Part shown: positions 21,053 through 32,643 of the stretch, in pieces
Position numbering within the stretch: position 1 is the first letter of the stretch
Layout: each line of letters begins with the position of its first letter
Source of the DNA: Micrasema longulum
Lineage: Eukaryota > Arthropoda > Insecta > Trichoptera > Brachycentridae
Direction: 5' to 3'
Length of the DNA: 64,000 nucleotides
Assembly (NCBI GenBank): GCA_022494885.1
Contig: JAGVSM010004213.1
Location: 62,001 to 126,000 of the forward strand
Made by a program: the position numbers and the translations under genes
Notes under the pieces: generated by a model
Database searches by the model: none
What the model was told of the DNA's origin: nothing
The model's input: the letters and a program-made list of their open reading frames with translations, nothing else

Positions 21053-21930
21053 TATATACATGTGAATTGTTAACTATTTTTTTCTTTCTTCTTGTTTTTT
21101 TTCTCTTTGGTAAATGTAAATTTTAATCAATGAATATATTGAATTAATGAAAAAATTATGTGAAATAAAAATCAATCGAGGATATGGTAACAATGAACAC
21201 AATATATGATTTTTATTTGCAAAATAATTCTTGTAAACGTTATAATTTATTTTCCGGTGAATTGTTACAAATGTGTCAATCTGAGTTTGTTGATATTTGG
21301 CACCCCTGACGCACTGGTTGTGCCTGTCACACTCCACGACTTGTGGGAACACGGAACACCCTTGTCATGTAATTATTGCGATGGACAACTGTCCCATTTC
21401 ACCTCTAAAAAATCCGTCCGAACGGAAAAATATCGTCAATCGCTACTTACGCCTTTTACTTTTCAATCGGCGTAAAGTGCCGCAGCTGTACCTTAGGGTG
21501 GGCGCAAAAACTAAAAACAAAGTTACCCTTTTTTCTAGTTTTTAATATTCGTATAATATAAATAAACTATTACATACTTTTTCTTAACAATCCATTCGTT
21601 TTTTAATGAAATTTCTATTTAAAGACAGTAAATTCTCTTTATAATTTTAATTGAATAATTTATTGGTATTACATGCGACGGGATAGTTAAAAGTTGTTTT
21701 AAAATAAGCCAGAAAAATGTTATTTAGAAGCTTCAACAAGGTAGTGATATTTCATTTTATAAATTAATGAGTGATTTTTTGGCGGATATTCATTGAAATT
21801 TCCATTTTTTGTAAATACATATTTGATTATAAAGTTACATCCTCTCTAACCCACCTGCTAAAAAGTCTCTAAAATATAATCTTAGCGGGTTATTCCTTTT
21901 AAAAGTTAAACTGTTCATTTCAAATGAAAT
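21053..21930. other. Unannotated stretch with an open-frame patch
   Basis: 21206-21475 holds a plus frame of 89 codons, overlapped by others, in a slightly GC-richer patch (SLLIFGTPDALVVPVTL, then a CNYCDGQL segment). I do not recognise it, and no splice context or neighbour supports a gene. The rest is AT-rich. Confidence 0.35.
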
Positions 21931-22075
21931 CGGGTTTTAGTCAGTGGTAGTATTGTGGACTCACGTACTAAAGGTCCGAGATTCAAATCCCAGTTTACCA
22001 CAACTCAATTTTGAATTTTCCAGCACAAGTTATTTGCAACTTTTAGAAAATGGTCTCAAAATTAATTTAAAAATT
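21931..22075 (+). mobile_element. SINE-B fragment
   Basis: GTCAGTGGTAGTATTGTGGA and the B-box region GAGATTCAAATCCCAGTTTA correspond to the family-B head. CAACTCAATTTTGAATTTTC leads into a decayed body ending near GAAAATGGTCTCAAAATTAA. Confidence 0.55.
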
Positions 22076-22253
22076 AATGGAATACGAATTAAATATAGTT
22101 ACAAACGTAATCTTGTATGCAAAATAATAGAAACATTACTTTGAAATTAAAAGAGAATGAGAAAAATACCTAATTGTAAAATGAATTGATATGTGATCTA
22201 TAAAGTAAAAAGTAAAGCCATCAATAAAAATGTAATAATATTAAGAAATTACG

Positions 22254-22701
22254 ACAAAGATGGAAAATATCTTAAAGAAAAGAATAAATACGTCATTTAC
22301 AGGGCTTATGACCTGTCATTGGCTGGTTTAAGTGGCCACTTTACACACTGTGTAACATTAATCATTTTGCTTTTTTTTGAACATCCATATTTCTTCAATT
22401 CTTCTTCATCTGACTGTATTATTTCACATACTAGGCAACGCCCGGAAACAATTGTTCAATTTTTATCCTTTTTATTGGGCCAGTTGGTTTTATTACAATA
22501 TTTGAGTTTGCCAAATATTTGTTGACAAAAGACTGAATTTCACCCCCTCGGTAGTCGTTAAGAAGACCTGTAAATGCCTAGGCTTCCCTATTCCCTTATT
22601 TAAGGTATTCTCCATCCCTGTTGTAATTTGTCAATCTTAATGACTCCCGAGGGGGTGAAATTCTGTTTTTTGTCTAAAAACATTTGACAAACTCAAATAT
22701 T
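22254..22701. mobile_element. IR-A element, near complete
   Basis: The left arm runs through CATTTACAGGGCTTATGACC and GGTTTAAGTGGCCACTTTAC, and the inner body through CATACTAGGCAACGCCC. Two outer arms face each other at 22498-22561 and 22633-22701. Both contain the GAATTTCACCCCCTCGG box or its complement and a TTTGACAAACTCAAATATT end. This copy shows that the outer arms can lie side by side, so the family carries repeated end modules. Confidence 0.66.
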
Positions 22702-23541
22702 GTAAGTAATAATAATATGACCAAATCCGCTCAAACTGTATTGAAGAATCAACATGTCATTTAATTACTATTTTTAATTTCAAGCAAACTGTTTTAAATC
22801 ACTATGATGATTCAGTGGAAATATTTTAGAATATATTTTTTTTAATTAGTACATAATAACTGTGTTTGAGAAACAAACACGAATTATTTGTACCTATTTA
22901 ATGCTCCTTTAGAGACAAACATACAATAACATTGGTGTATTTCAAATACTTTCGACGTTATTTATTTTTTGAAGAAAGGGAAATTGGTATTTTAAATTTT
23001 CTTCCTCCATTTTATCAATGTCAATTTTAAAACATAATTATTTAAAATCGTTCATTGAATTAAAAAAACTTTGATTATAAAAAACAAAAACTATTTAAAA
23101 AATGTATTTCCAGTGTCCACCCTAGCACATTCTCTTTACGTCTATTTTTTATCAAAGACAACCGTCTTGCTAAACATATAGGCAGCTAGATTCATTAAGT
23201 ATTTTTTTGTTATTAAATACGGTTTTGTCACATAAAACATCTGCCATCGAAAGGGTTGTATCTTTAAAGAGATTGCATCTTTAAAGGTGTTAGTGTTTGG
23301 CATAAAGAGTCAAGTGGTAAATACGTCGTACTTTTGTGAAAACGACCATGGTTTTAAGGTTAAGGTTTGTAAATATTAATACAAATATAGACACATTATT
23401 ATTATTCCGTTTAAATGCATAATTTTAAAATACGAAAATAACCCGGATTTAGCGTTGATATCACGATAATAAGGCTCAAATTCCTGTGCGCGAGCATAAG
23501 AGACATATGCAATAAATCAATTCTAGAGTATTAATGTTATA
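22702..23541. other. AT-rich sequence without recognised features
   Basis: I see nothing supportable here. Confidence 0.4.
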
Positions 23542-23690
23542 GATATTTCGTGACCCCGGACTAGTACCTGAAGCGTAAGACTGCTCACTTTACCTTCGTG
23601 TAGCAAACAATGATTAAGATGCACTGAGATTAGTGTACCAATGCAGTTCCTTATGTACCGTTAGGTCTGGAAGAGGAATGATGATGGTAT
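23542..23690 (+). mobile_element. SINE-A 3' half
   Basis: GGACTAGTACCTGAAGCGTA, GACTGCTCACTTTACCTTCG and GAGATTAGTGTACCAATGCA match the body of the copy at 45827, ending in GGAATGATGATGG. The tRNA head is missing. Confidence 0.6.
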
Positions 23691-23859
23691 TCAGAAAACA
23701 TGCATTTGTTGGATTAAGAGCTATGCAAATGCTTAGACTTAATTGCATTCTCTAATACGTACCGAGAACTCTTTACAACTTCTTGGTGCGAAGTAGACTC
23801 GAGAATGGCTTGATAATTTGGCGGCTACATGAACTGAAGTACTCTCTTATGATAGAGAA

Positions 23860-24399
23860 AATCTAAAAGAAATTTCTGAGATATCTCTACATGAGAGAGT
23901 GCGGGTATTATCCTTGGCTCTACCCGACCGAGTTTCTCCAGGGTATGCTAGGCTACAACAGTTTATAGACTAGAAGGAATGTGTATTTGACTACACATTT
24001 TTATCGATTGTTGCGCGGTATGGTCGATAATCCTGAGATAACGATGAACATTGCTTTACATGTTCCTGATAATTACCTAAGACAGCGTCAGCATGGATTG
24101 TTTAATATTCCTATAATCAGGACCAACCTGCCGATAGTTATGCCTGTTGAAAAGGCTACCGCTATGCTGAACTACATCCTTCTGGATGTTGATCTATTCC
24201 ATGTATCCGAAGGGGTTTTTTCGAGCAGGATTCTCCTTTTACTTTGACAAGAGTCTATTTATGTTTTATTGTCTTTTTATAATATTTACGTTTTGAATTT
24301 TAGTTTTTGTGTTTGGATAATTTATACAGCCCAATTTTTGTGAAAATCACCTCAAGCGCAAGTTTGTAATGTATGTCATTTTAGATAAAATAATAAAAA
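23860..24399 (+). mobile_element. LINE C-terminus and 3' UTR
   Basis: The frame 23981-24247 reads VYLTTHFYRLLRGMVDN, ALHVPDNYLRQRQHGLF, then IIRTNLPIVMPVEKATAM and LNYILLDVDLF. This is the order (VP, R, LF, RTN, P, LN, DLF) seen at the end of jockey/CR1-like ORFs. The 3' UTR contains a copy of the hairpin repeat (GGATAATTTATACAGC and GTGAAAATCACCTCAAG) and ends in AAAATAATAAAAAAA. 23860-23980 is probably the same element in broken frame. Confidence 0.62.
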
Positions 24400-24401
24400 A
24401 A

Positions 24402-24515
24402 TTCTGTTCTAGTTAGTGGTTAGCACATCTGATAAGCATGATCCCGGCTTTAATTTACGAAAAGGTTGATACGAAATATCAATATTAAAATATGTTTTTT
24501 ATTAAAACATCTTAT
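24402..24515 (+). mobile_element. SINE-A 5' half, degenerate
   Basis: TAGTTAGTGGTTAGCACATC resembles the A-box side, GATCCCGGCTTTAATTTACG replaces the B box, and AGGTTGATACGAAATATCAA matches the junction after the head. It sits directly after a LINE A-tail. Confidence 0.42.
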
Positions 24516-24564
24516 GGCTGCATTCCCATCAATATTATCTCTCATCAACTTTAGGGTGCCTTGA

Positions 24565-25136
24565 AAAATGACTAGACAGGTGCCACAATTTTGTAACAAC
24601 AATTCACGGACAGTGTATACTTGTAATGCCGTATTAAACAGACTTCATGAACTCGGCAATAGTTATTTCCACGTATCTGATATATTTAGTGTAGGGTATT
24701 GTTCCTATAGAACCAATTTTTTAAACTTTTTCAAAGATGGTGAATGGTAATTATATATATTTATTCATGCATTTCATTATATATATATATATATACAGTT
24801 TTTTGTTCACTTTACCCAGCTCTATGAAACAGTACTTATGATTTTTTTGTTGTATTATACTGTAGAATGTTTTATTATTTAATTTAGTTTTTTACATTTA
24901 TTCTCAAATTATTTAAACTTTCTACTGAATATGCCGTATAATTTTTTGGTAAATTTTTAAAATACAAATCTTGTATAATTTTTAGGTTTATTTTTTTTTA
25001 ATAAATCTTGGGTATAAGGAAATTTATGTCCAAAAAAAATATATTTAGCCAAATATGTTAGTACTCGTATTATAAATTTTTGTAAAATGCAGATTTGCTG
25101 TTTATGTTAATAAAATAAAATAAAATAAATAAATAG
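24565..25136 (+). mobile_element. LINE C-terminus with 3' UTR and A-rich tail
   Basis: A frame ending at 24750 reads RQVPQFCNNNSRTVYTCNAV, then LNRLHELGN and HVSDIFSVG, the same motif order as the LINE at 23981. The region after it is AT-rich, contains a (TA)n run at 24778-24796, and ends in AATAAAATAAAATAAAATA (25110-25136). The tail supports one insertion. The family assignment is inferred from a short frame. Confidence 0.48.
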
Positions 25137-26052
25137 CATAAGATCTTTTATCCTTTAAATAAAAAACAATTGAAGTTATATGCTATTATTGCACATAAGA
25201 GTGCTGTGCTCTATACGCAATTAGGTAGGTACGAAAGGTATTACATTGTATCTTTTCTTAAAAATGGAAGTATTTTATTCAGTGGCATGCTTCATCAAAC
25301 AATTTTTATCAAGCGCAATATTAAAAATATGTTTCCAACTAGTTTTAATTGTAACTATGAGAATCCTGCACGAGTCCTGTATGAAATATTTGACTAGATC
25401 GCGAACTCTTGAAAAACGTCATTTTGTAATTTCAGCTTCATGGTGTTTTACGTTAAAAACCGTTGTAAGTCATCTTTCACACGAAGTTCAGTTTTTAAGA
25501 AAGTTGTGAATCTTTGTCGTGTTAAACAATGGATAACGCAAGGCGGAAGGTTTCTGGGAAAAAAAGGAGACGTTATAAATTTACCGATAAAAAAGTTGAA
25601 ATACGCTTTTCTTTGATTTTTGTTCTCTATTCACATGGTGTATAGAGAACTTTGTGGTATAAGTTCACCAATTATTGAAGCGTATCACGATTATTTGTTA
25701 TCTTCTTCAAAACAAGAAGTTCAGATCTAAACTTCAGATGAAAGACCGAAAAACCATTAAAGATTGTAAGAAAAATATAAAGTTTAAAAACTTAAAGATT
25801 AACCTTACTGAATATATGTATATTGCAAATCTTTAACACCTGTTTCCTCAAAATTCAAACCGCCATAGTTAAAGAAGAAATCAAGTGTTGGGCGTTATAT
25901 TTTGTAAATCAACACTAGGAACGAAGCACGTAAATGTCCTTCCCCGTAAAATTTATAACTCCTACGTTACAGATGCAACAGAAAATGATATGAAAATGAA
26001 TTTATTTATAGACTGGGTCAAAAATATAAATGCTTATGATTTTACTCTCCAG
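25137..26052. other. Unannotated stretch, possible LINE relic near its end
   Basis: A plus frame at 25885-26085 includes VNVLPRKIYNSYVTDAT and LFIDWVKN. This could be the YNSLP and FK regions of a LINE C-terminus directly ahead of the hairpin repeat. The rest (25137-25880) has no recognised feature. Confidence 0.35.
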
Positions 26053-26290
26053 GTAATAATAATAATAATAATAATGTTTGGATAATTTATATAGCGCCAT
26101 TATTGTGAAAATCACCTCAAGGGTGTACAATAAATAAATATCCCAACGCGTCTTGCAGCTACAGAGCGCATGGACGGTTGGGATTCTAGTTCCTCGTCTC
26201 CAATTATGATATATTACAATTATGATATATATGAGCTAGATAACATAACGACTTGCAGCTACAGAGCGCATGGGCAATAAGAAATCTAGC
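26053..26290 (+). repeat. GCGCC hairpin repeat with partial duplication
   Basis: An (AAT)n run leads into TGTTTGGATAATTTATATAG, then GCGCC-ATTATT-GTGAAAATCACCTCAAGG. Downstream, CTTGCAGCTACAGAGCGCAT occurs twice, at 26152 and 26251, followed by related but diverged text. The minus strand of 62370-62470 has the same succession, so the unit extends about 100 bp past the hairpin. Confidence 0.5.
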
Positions 26291-26721
26291 CCCTATTTAT
26301 ATTTTATTTTCTGTCGTAATTTTTCTTAATTTAATTATAAACTTTTTTTGTCTCGTCCATTGAGGTACATAACTACACAGAGAAATAATGAGCGTTCGAA
26401 ATATGGTCCATCAACCTGCGGCCAATTGTCGTATGTTTGATAAAACGGACTTTAGTCTGTTACGAGCAGTCCCCGGCTACTTTTGAACTTTTGTCTCCTC
26501 GCAATTACTAAAATGCCTATATGAACGCTAATATACCGCACAACTTGATCTGGAAAAGCGATGGTATAACCTTTCACCGGTAAGCAATGTTCTAATCCTT
26601 ATTAATACTTGTTTAAAATAGTTATTTTAATGTCGAAAAACGTCTTTTTAGTATGTCACCAATTCGTGAGCTGTCTCCTGTCTCTGTCCTGCTCAGTTGA
26701 TCGAGCGTACAGTGAAACGTT
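26291..26721. other. Unannotated stretch
   Basis: No coding similarity was seen. Base composition is a little more balanced towards the repeat at 26722. Confidence 0.4.
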
Positions 26722-26905
26722 AAACAAAGGGGACGCGTAAACAGTCAGTGCTTTTAACTGTACCACGTGTTTTGACTGCCAAAGTCGACATGATATGATG
26801 TGCGATTCTCACTTTCTCCGCTGGTCACTCCCTTTCCTTTGGGGACGACTTTTTGGCTCGGATTTGTATAGAATGTCATATCTATATATTACATCTAAAT
26901 GGTCT
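26722..26905 (+). repeat. Uncharacterised repeat, copy 1
   Basis: This stretch shares most bases with the minus strand of 49890-50075: GGACGCGTAAAC, ACGTGTTTTGACTG, CTCCCTTTCCTTTGG, GACTTTTTGGCTCGGAT and a TCTATATATTA end. The TATATA element after a GC-balanced stretch resembles a promoter, so a retroelement LTR or 5' UTR is possible, but no ends were found. Confidence 0.5.
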
Positions 26906-28324
26906 CACCATCTATTTTTTGTTCTTTTATTTTCCACAAAAATCTATTAAGGTATTAAAAAAAAGCTCGAATAGAACTTTCCAATTTTATTGTACATGTC
27001 TTTATTTCACATTCACACCATAAATTTTATAATATATTCTAGATTAGTATACACACGCACAGGCCATGCCTACGTGGGGTTTTTTTATTTTAATATACAA
27101 AGTGTTATATCATATGTGATAAGAAGTGTACTAAAATATAAAGAAAAAAACTATACTCTAATAAATAAACTCTTGTGTTGGTTATGAAGTCACATAAGCC
27201 GTCATAGAAGACAAGACTTGATATATTTCTCTTATTTAAAAAATAATTATGTTGCATTTTGCTACAACAGGCCGAAATTTAAAGCCTATTTTTACAAATC
27301 ACGGAAAGTATGTTATTAAACAACATGTACACGTGTTAAATTATTGTTTTTAAATACCTGTAAAAATATATTTTGTCTTGTAATACGACGTTACAGCATC
27401 GTTTCCGGAGGAATTCTTGGCATTTTTTAAAGAGTCAAGTAACCCCAATTGCTTACCCATTACAAAGACATGAAAAATAATAATTGTTTGACATATTTGT
27501 AAAAAATATTAGTGTCTTAAATACAAGAAAACTAACACTCTTGTTTATTTAAGTATTTATAAAACGCAAAAACATAAATTTGCAAATAATAATCAGCAAA
27601 CTAAATTTCGTAGATTTTCGCTTGTACATCAGCCCTGAATCATCAGGACGCTTTAATACGATCCAAATCGTCAAAAAATAGTCAAAATGACACACGGCAC
27701 ATTAATCCCGAAAAAATCAATATCGGAGACTGTTATTATTAACATACGAAGTGGTGTGGTGAAGCAAAATATTTGTATGAATCTATCATTAATTGAAAAA
27801 AAACATGATACTCGCAGGATAGTATTTTTATGACCAGTACATACGAGTCATTAGGTGTGCCAAAAGTATTAGAAGATAAAAAAGGAGGAATAAATTATCT
27901 GATTATTAATATTTGCTTGTGGGTGTAATTCCTGAACGAAGATATGCCTCCATTTTGCCGATGTTCGATATGATATTTCAACGAAAATTATTCGATCCTT
28001 CCAGCAATGTCATGAAAGTATTATAGTCGGTAGTTATGTGTGTAAATATTTTACCGACACATGTCGCTACAGCGTGGGACCAATCAGACTAAACCTGATA
28101 CCTCAACACCTGTTATAATGAACGCTTTCTTGTACGATGGACAACTCAAGAGATTTGGTTCAATTTTTATAATGAACTTCTCGCAATACATTAAAAAAAG
28201 TTAGTACAATGTGTTTTTTCTGAGAGTTGTATTTTTTTTATGACTACTGGTTTCTTGGCTAATAAAATTAAATTGTTATTAATTCAGACCCTTTCTGATG
28301 ACACTCTAGCTGTCTATATGAGGG
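26906..28324. other. AT-rich sequence without recognised features
   Basis: I see nothing supportable. Open frames here are short and unlike known proteins. Confidence 0.4.
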
Positions 28325-28603
28325 TATTATAAGCAAATTTAGCAATCTCCACCAAAAATGGAAAATTAGTTATTGATGCCAAAATAAACTGTACATAAAA
28401 ACCTATTTACCTAAATAATAGTGTAATTTAAAACCATCTCTAAATCTTGCAAAAACAGATTTCAATTATACTTTTGATCAATTTAACACTCTCCATTGAG
28501 TTAGTGAAGCATAATTAGAAATCTCGCAATTCTTTTTTCGCAAGTTTTCGCAAATATCTCAGTAATTCCTTTAATGGAGATTCCTAAGTTTGCTTCTAAT
28601 AAC
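28325..28603. repeat. Inverted-repeat pair
   Basis: 28325-28355 (TATTATAAGCAAATTTAGCA and on to ATCTCCACC) and 28570-28603 are reverse complements at about 26 of 32 positions. The 215 bp between them are AT-rich. It may be an eroded MITE. No target duplication was identified. Confidence 0.4.
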
Positions 28604-30401
28604 TTCATGTTTGTTATTAACAATATCGTTACTACTAAGAATGAAGATCTTTAGCCCTACGAGAAATTTGATACTAAAATGTTTTCTTGCGCGCGGTAAA
28701 AATTAGAGCATTAAATTGTATGGTAAAATTTCTTAAAAATGTACGAAAAAAAAAATATTTTTATGAACCATCAAATGGTATAAAAGGAATCTTTAGTACG
28801 GTAAACACTGGACCACGAGGCAGACATTGTCAACTTGATTTTATTTTACAGGAATTTTACTTGAGAAGCCATCGAGTCGAAAACACTCGTCCTCAGGATC
28901 CTCGTTTTATATCACACACATAACTGTATTCATCATACGCCCTGACAGAACACTCACGTATTATGTATCTAAAATCAGTGGCAGTCAAATGGTTGATTAG
29001 TTTATATTACAGTCATGCTATCTCTAGGCGGCTCGCAAGAAGGTTTTTATAATGCCTAATTAATTTTATTAAAGCTGTTCTAAGGAGACGTAAATATATT
29101 TCGCACCTTGCAAATTCCTTTGTATGGACAATTTATTGCGCTGTATATGAAGAGAAGAAAATATATGAACACTCTGTTGGCTTAATGGGCGTTAAGTCCA
29201 CTTAGAAACGGGATATGTACGTTACCTACATTCGTCTTTAAAAGGCTTAAATTTTACTTTCCCATAACTTAACTAATTAAAAACACATTCATTTGGTTAA
29301 AGAAGTAAAATCATGGAGTTTTTTTAGTGATGTTTTAGTGTGGAACTGCATTTTTGGCCATTTTTCTACTAGGCGTCACTTAGCAATCTGTTATTCCATG
29401 TAATAAATAATTAATAATAAGTATTTAACAACTTGAAACTGAGATAATAGCGCCTTTGTAAAAATAGTGAATAATCCAATTTAGACAACGGTTAGAATGT
29501 TTTCGACTTTGACAAATGATAAACAATGAATACATTAACAACAGGGATGCCTCAAAAACAGAATACCTCAAAAAAGGGAATATCTATTTGTAGTATTAAT
29601 ATTTAAATATCCGTTAAATCTACATTGAAATTTCTAGGAAAAACGAAATCAATCCTTCATTATTTTTAAGTTAATTTAGACAATAGTAGTAAAAATATAA
29701 AATAAAATAATGTCTTCATTTCCAACTTTCATGTCTCAAAAAAATGAATCTACATAGAACCTCGTTTCCCGATGCGACGATATTTATTGTATATTGCACA
29801 TTTACCAGATTGCAGCGTTAAATTTATTGCTACCTACTGAGCCCTAGTTTAAATGTTGCGATTATACTAGTAGGGGATAATCTTTTTCTTCCGGTTTGAT
29901 AATAACTGAACTGTCATCAAATATAAACATGTGATTTTGATATTCTCAGCGCGATAGCTAACAAGTTATTTTAGCTGTCAATAAGCCATTTCAATCCGCT
30001 GTGTTGTGTAATCGTACGAATCAAAAATCAAGAACCGACTAGTGCTAATCTGACCACATGATCTGATAGAGCCAGCTGCGAGCGAAAAGTTTAAACATTA
30101 AGGTTAGAAGAGTCCAGTTTAAGGTGGGTAATTGCATTAATTTGTATTAGGTTTCAGTGGCAAAGCGACTGAAGATAACGCATAGCAACCCCAATTCCGT
30201 GAACCAGCAAAAAAGCAATATTCGAGCGTCCATCTGCAATCTGGCTAGTGTCGTTATCAGAAAGTATTATGTAATAATAATCATACGAATAAAAACATTG
30301 TTTGAATGTAAACACGGTGTTTCATGGCCAGACCGTGAAACTGTAGAGGAACATTATTTATTGGAAACTATAAAAAAACCTTAATTTATTTTTTCCAAAA
30401 A
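28604..30401. other. AT-rich sequence without recognised features
   Basis: A plus frame at 28687-28923 contains VNTGPRGRHCQLDFI, which I cannot assign. No element ends were seen. Confidence 0.38.
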
Positions 30402-30530
30402 CTCTTAAACCAGCTAATGACAGGTCTAAAACACTTTTAATGCCTAGGCTTTTGTCGTTCCTTCTATATATTTTTTTCTTCTCTGTTAAAATATATTGAT
30501 ATAATCCCTGGGTCCGGGGACAAACTAAGG
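30402..30530 (-). mobile_element. IR-A half element
   Basis: CTTAAACCAGCTAATGACAG, TTTTAATGCCTAGGCTTTTG and TTCTCTGTTAAAATATATTG follow the order of the right IR-A arm, with an outer CCTGGGTCCGGGGACAAACT box. It is strongly diverged. Confidence 0.47.
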
Positions 30531-30668
30531 AACTACCAACCAGCAGCCCCTGTTCTAGTTATAATACATTTTAAATACATGTAGTTCAAATACATTTTTA
30601 CTATAAAACTTCATTAAATTATATATTTTACTAAATGTTTTAAAATATTTGAAACCAACCACTAACTG

Positions 30669-31080
30669 ACTTTTCTATGTCTACCGGTTTCGAGACGTAC
30701 CCGTCTCTTCGTCCGTTCCATCTCCTTTCTTTTTTTAAAACTATTTCTCAAACAACACAAAATATTTTCATTATCTTATTTTAATTTCAATTAAGTTATT
30801 TTAAATACGTTTATGAACATTACAAAAATATAAATATATTCAAGGTGTACATAACACGAAAAAAAGTACGCTAAAATTTAAATATGCAAATATGATAAAA
30901 TAAAAATAAGTGCATGTTTGACTTAATCCGTGCATGTGCTTATTAAAATGCATGTCATGCTGGTTTTATATTTTTGTGCAACAACAATGGTGAAGGTGTA
31001 TAGTGGGTTTTGAATGTTGGTTTAATTTGTGTCCTGACGAAGAGACGGGCACGTCTCGAAACCGGTAGACATAGAAAAGT
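30669..31080. mobile_element. IR-C element copy 2, complete
   Basis: The 45-bp ends (30669-30713 and 31036-31080) are inverted copies with one difference. Weaker similarity extends outward for about 10 bp (CACTAACTG against CACTTACCT). Each end carries ACCGGT and GAGACG-NNNN-CGTCTC. The 320-bp interior is AT-rich with no frame. The right end together with bases just inside it folds as a hammerhead-like motif (31026-31075). The element could be a MITE or a non-autonomous retroelement of Penelope type, some of which carry hammerheads. Confidence 0.62.
31026..31075 (+). other. Hammerhead-like motif 2, best copy
   Basis: Stem I: TTTGTGTC (31026-31033) pairs with GACATAGA (31068-31075) over 8 bp, including two G-U pairs. 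CTGACGA (31034-31040) matches the CUGANGA box. One extra A follows. Stem II is GAGACG/CGTCTC with a GGCA loop. GAAA (31058-31061), CCGG, then TA: the sixmer ACCGGT would give the short palindromic stem III typical of dimerising hammerheads, with cleavage after the A. The extra A departs from the consensus, so activity is unproven. Confidence 0.45.
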
Positions 31081-32643
31081 AGGTAAGTGCTTATATACAA
31101 ATATTTAATAACATTTCGTAAAATGTTTGACCACAAAGTTAATGCCTTAAATTATTGTAATACTCGTATATATTTTACATCTGTTTTTACTATATACATG
31201 CAAAAAAAACTTAAATTCATACAATTTTTATTTCTTTATCTTAAATCATTTTAATTTAAACTCATTTATTTCCATAATCATAAAATCATGATTTATCCAG
31301 TTTCAATGCTGCAGAGCAGCGTTTATTTTATAATTTAAAAAAATACATACAAGAATTTGTTACCCACTAAGTCTAAAAACCTTTCCGTGGGACACATTTT
31401 TTTTATGACATTTACAACCCCTGTTTGCACTTGTATAAAATATAGAAATCTGTTTAGTCTCCCACCAATCTGACGATGTCGGTCGGTAAAAATTATGAAT
31501 ATAAGTGGAATAAAACTATACGACTATTTTTATTATTATATTAATGGTAATTTTATTTTCAAAATGTGTTTTTTTCTAAGTCATTCGTGATTCGTGACCC
31601 AAAGAACATTTTGATTTAAGAATGGGAAAATAAAATTTACGGACCGAACATAAAAAACTTTACACTTTCATTTTTAAATCGTCGTAGGTATAAACGTCTT
31701 ACTTTCGTTGATTTAATGACGTCACGTTCCAGTTGACCTTACTGTACATAATGCTAGGTGAAATTCTCAGCATTTCTTATGCCAAGCAACAATGACCTCT
31801 TAGATTTAGATTTCATTACCCATAATTTTTATTGTCAATTCAATTTGTTATTTTTACGATGAACTGCGTTTGTATCCGAAATTTAAGTGTTAGCAAAAAC
31901 ATATACATTATAATGAGGAAGAACTTGGTTTTCATAATCTTCATTTGTTAAAAGACTAGGACACTTAGCCAAAAACAAAAAATAATTGTGTTTCGTATTA
32001 TTTTCGGATTTTTCTAAGTTTTATAATTCTGAAATTACTCTGCCCACGACGTCACTAGTTCTAGTCGGTGGTATTGATTATTGGTGAGTTGGCTTCTCGA
32101 GAACAGGAAATCTATGACAATACTTTATCATTAGTTGGTTCGAAAGAGTTTGTTATGTAGTTCAATCAAAGCATTAATTTTTATTAATACATTTTCATAC
32201 ATACGAGAAACTTCGCCATACAATTAAAGGCTCTTAATTCTACCACTTTTAAGAAAACAATTTTTATACCGATTTCCCACACGTAGCACTGAACTTTCTG
32301 ATTAAAAAAATTTTTAAACTTATTTTAAATCATGCAATTTAATGTATTGATGGCAAAAAATGAATGAAAACATTTTCTTTATTTAAATGAGTACATCATA
32401 GTTTACACAAATACTATGTACACAAGTATAAATTAGCTAACAAAAATAAAAGGCAAGATTAAAAAACAAATTATTCAATAATTTCACAAAATAATATTTT
32501 CCAAGACTCAGTAGGTACTTGATCATCAACGGTTAGGTGTTAAATGAATCTAAATCATTACTGTATTAAAACTTATAATATTTGAAATCAAACACTGATA
32601 TGAGTCTATTGAACACTTTATTTTATTTTTACAAACATAAAAA
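31081..32643. other. AT-rich sequence without recognised features
   Basis: Nothing supportable. CTGACGATGTCGGTCGG at 31471 resembles a CUGANGA box but lacks GAAA and pairing. Confidence 0.4.

Noticed and set aside
24778..24796. A promoter from the TATATA run
   Set aside because: It is a simple (TA)n microsatellite in a LINE 3' UTR with no gene following.
30157..30384. A host gene exon
   Set aside because: The frame has no recognised motif, ends in AT-rich sequence and overlaps no conserved feature. Start and splice signals are not convincing.
30669..31080. A complete Penelope-like retrotransposon
   Set aside because: Only the hammerhead-like ends suggest it. No reverse transcriptase or GIY-YIG frame is present, and the ends are inverted rather than direct.
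31465..31500. A further hammerhead box (CTGACGATG)
   Set aside because: There is no GAAA, no stem II and no outer stem around it.
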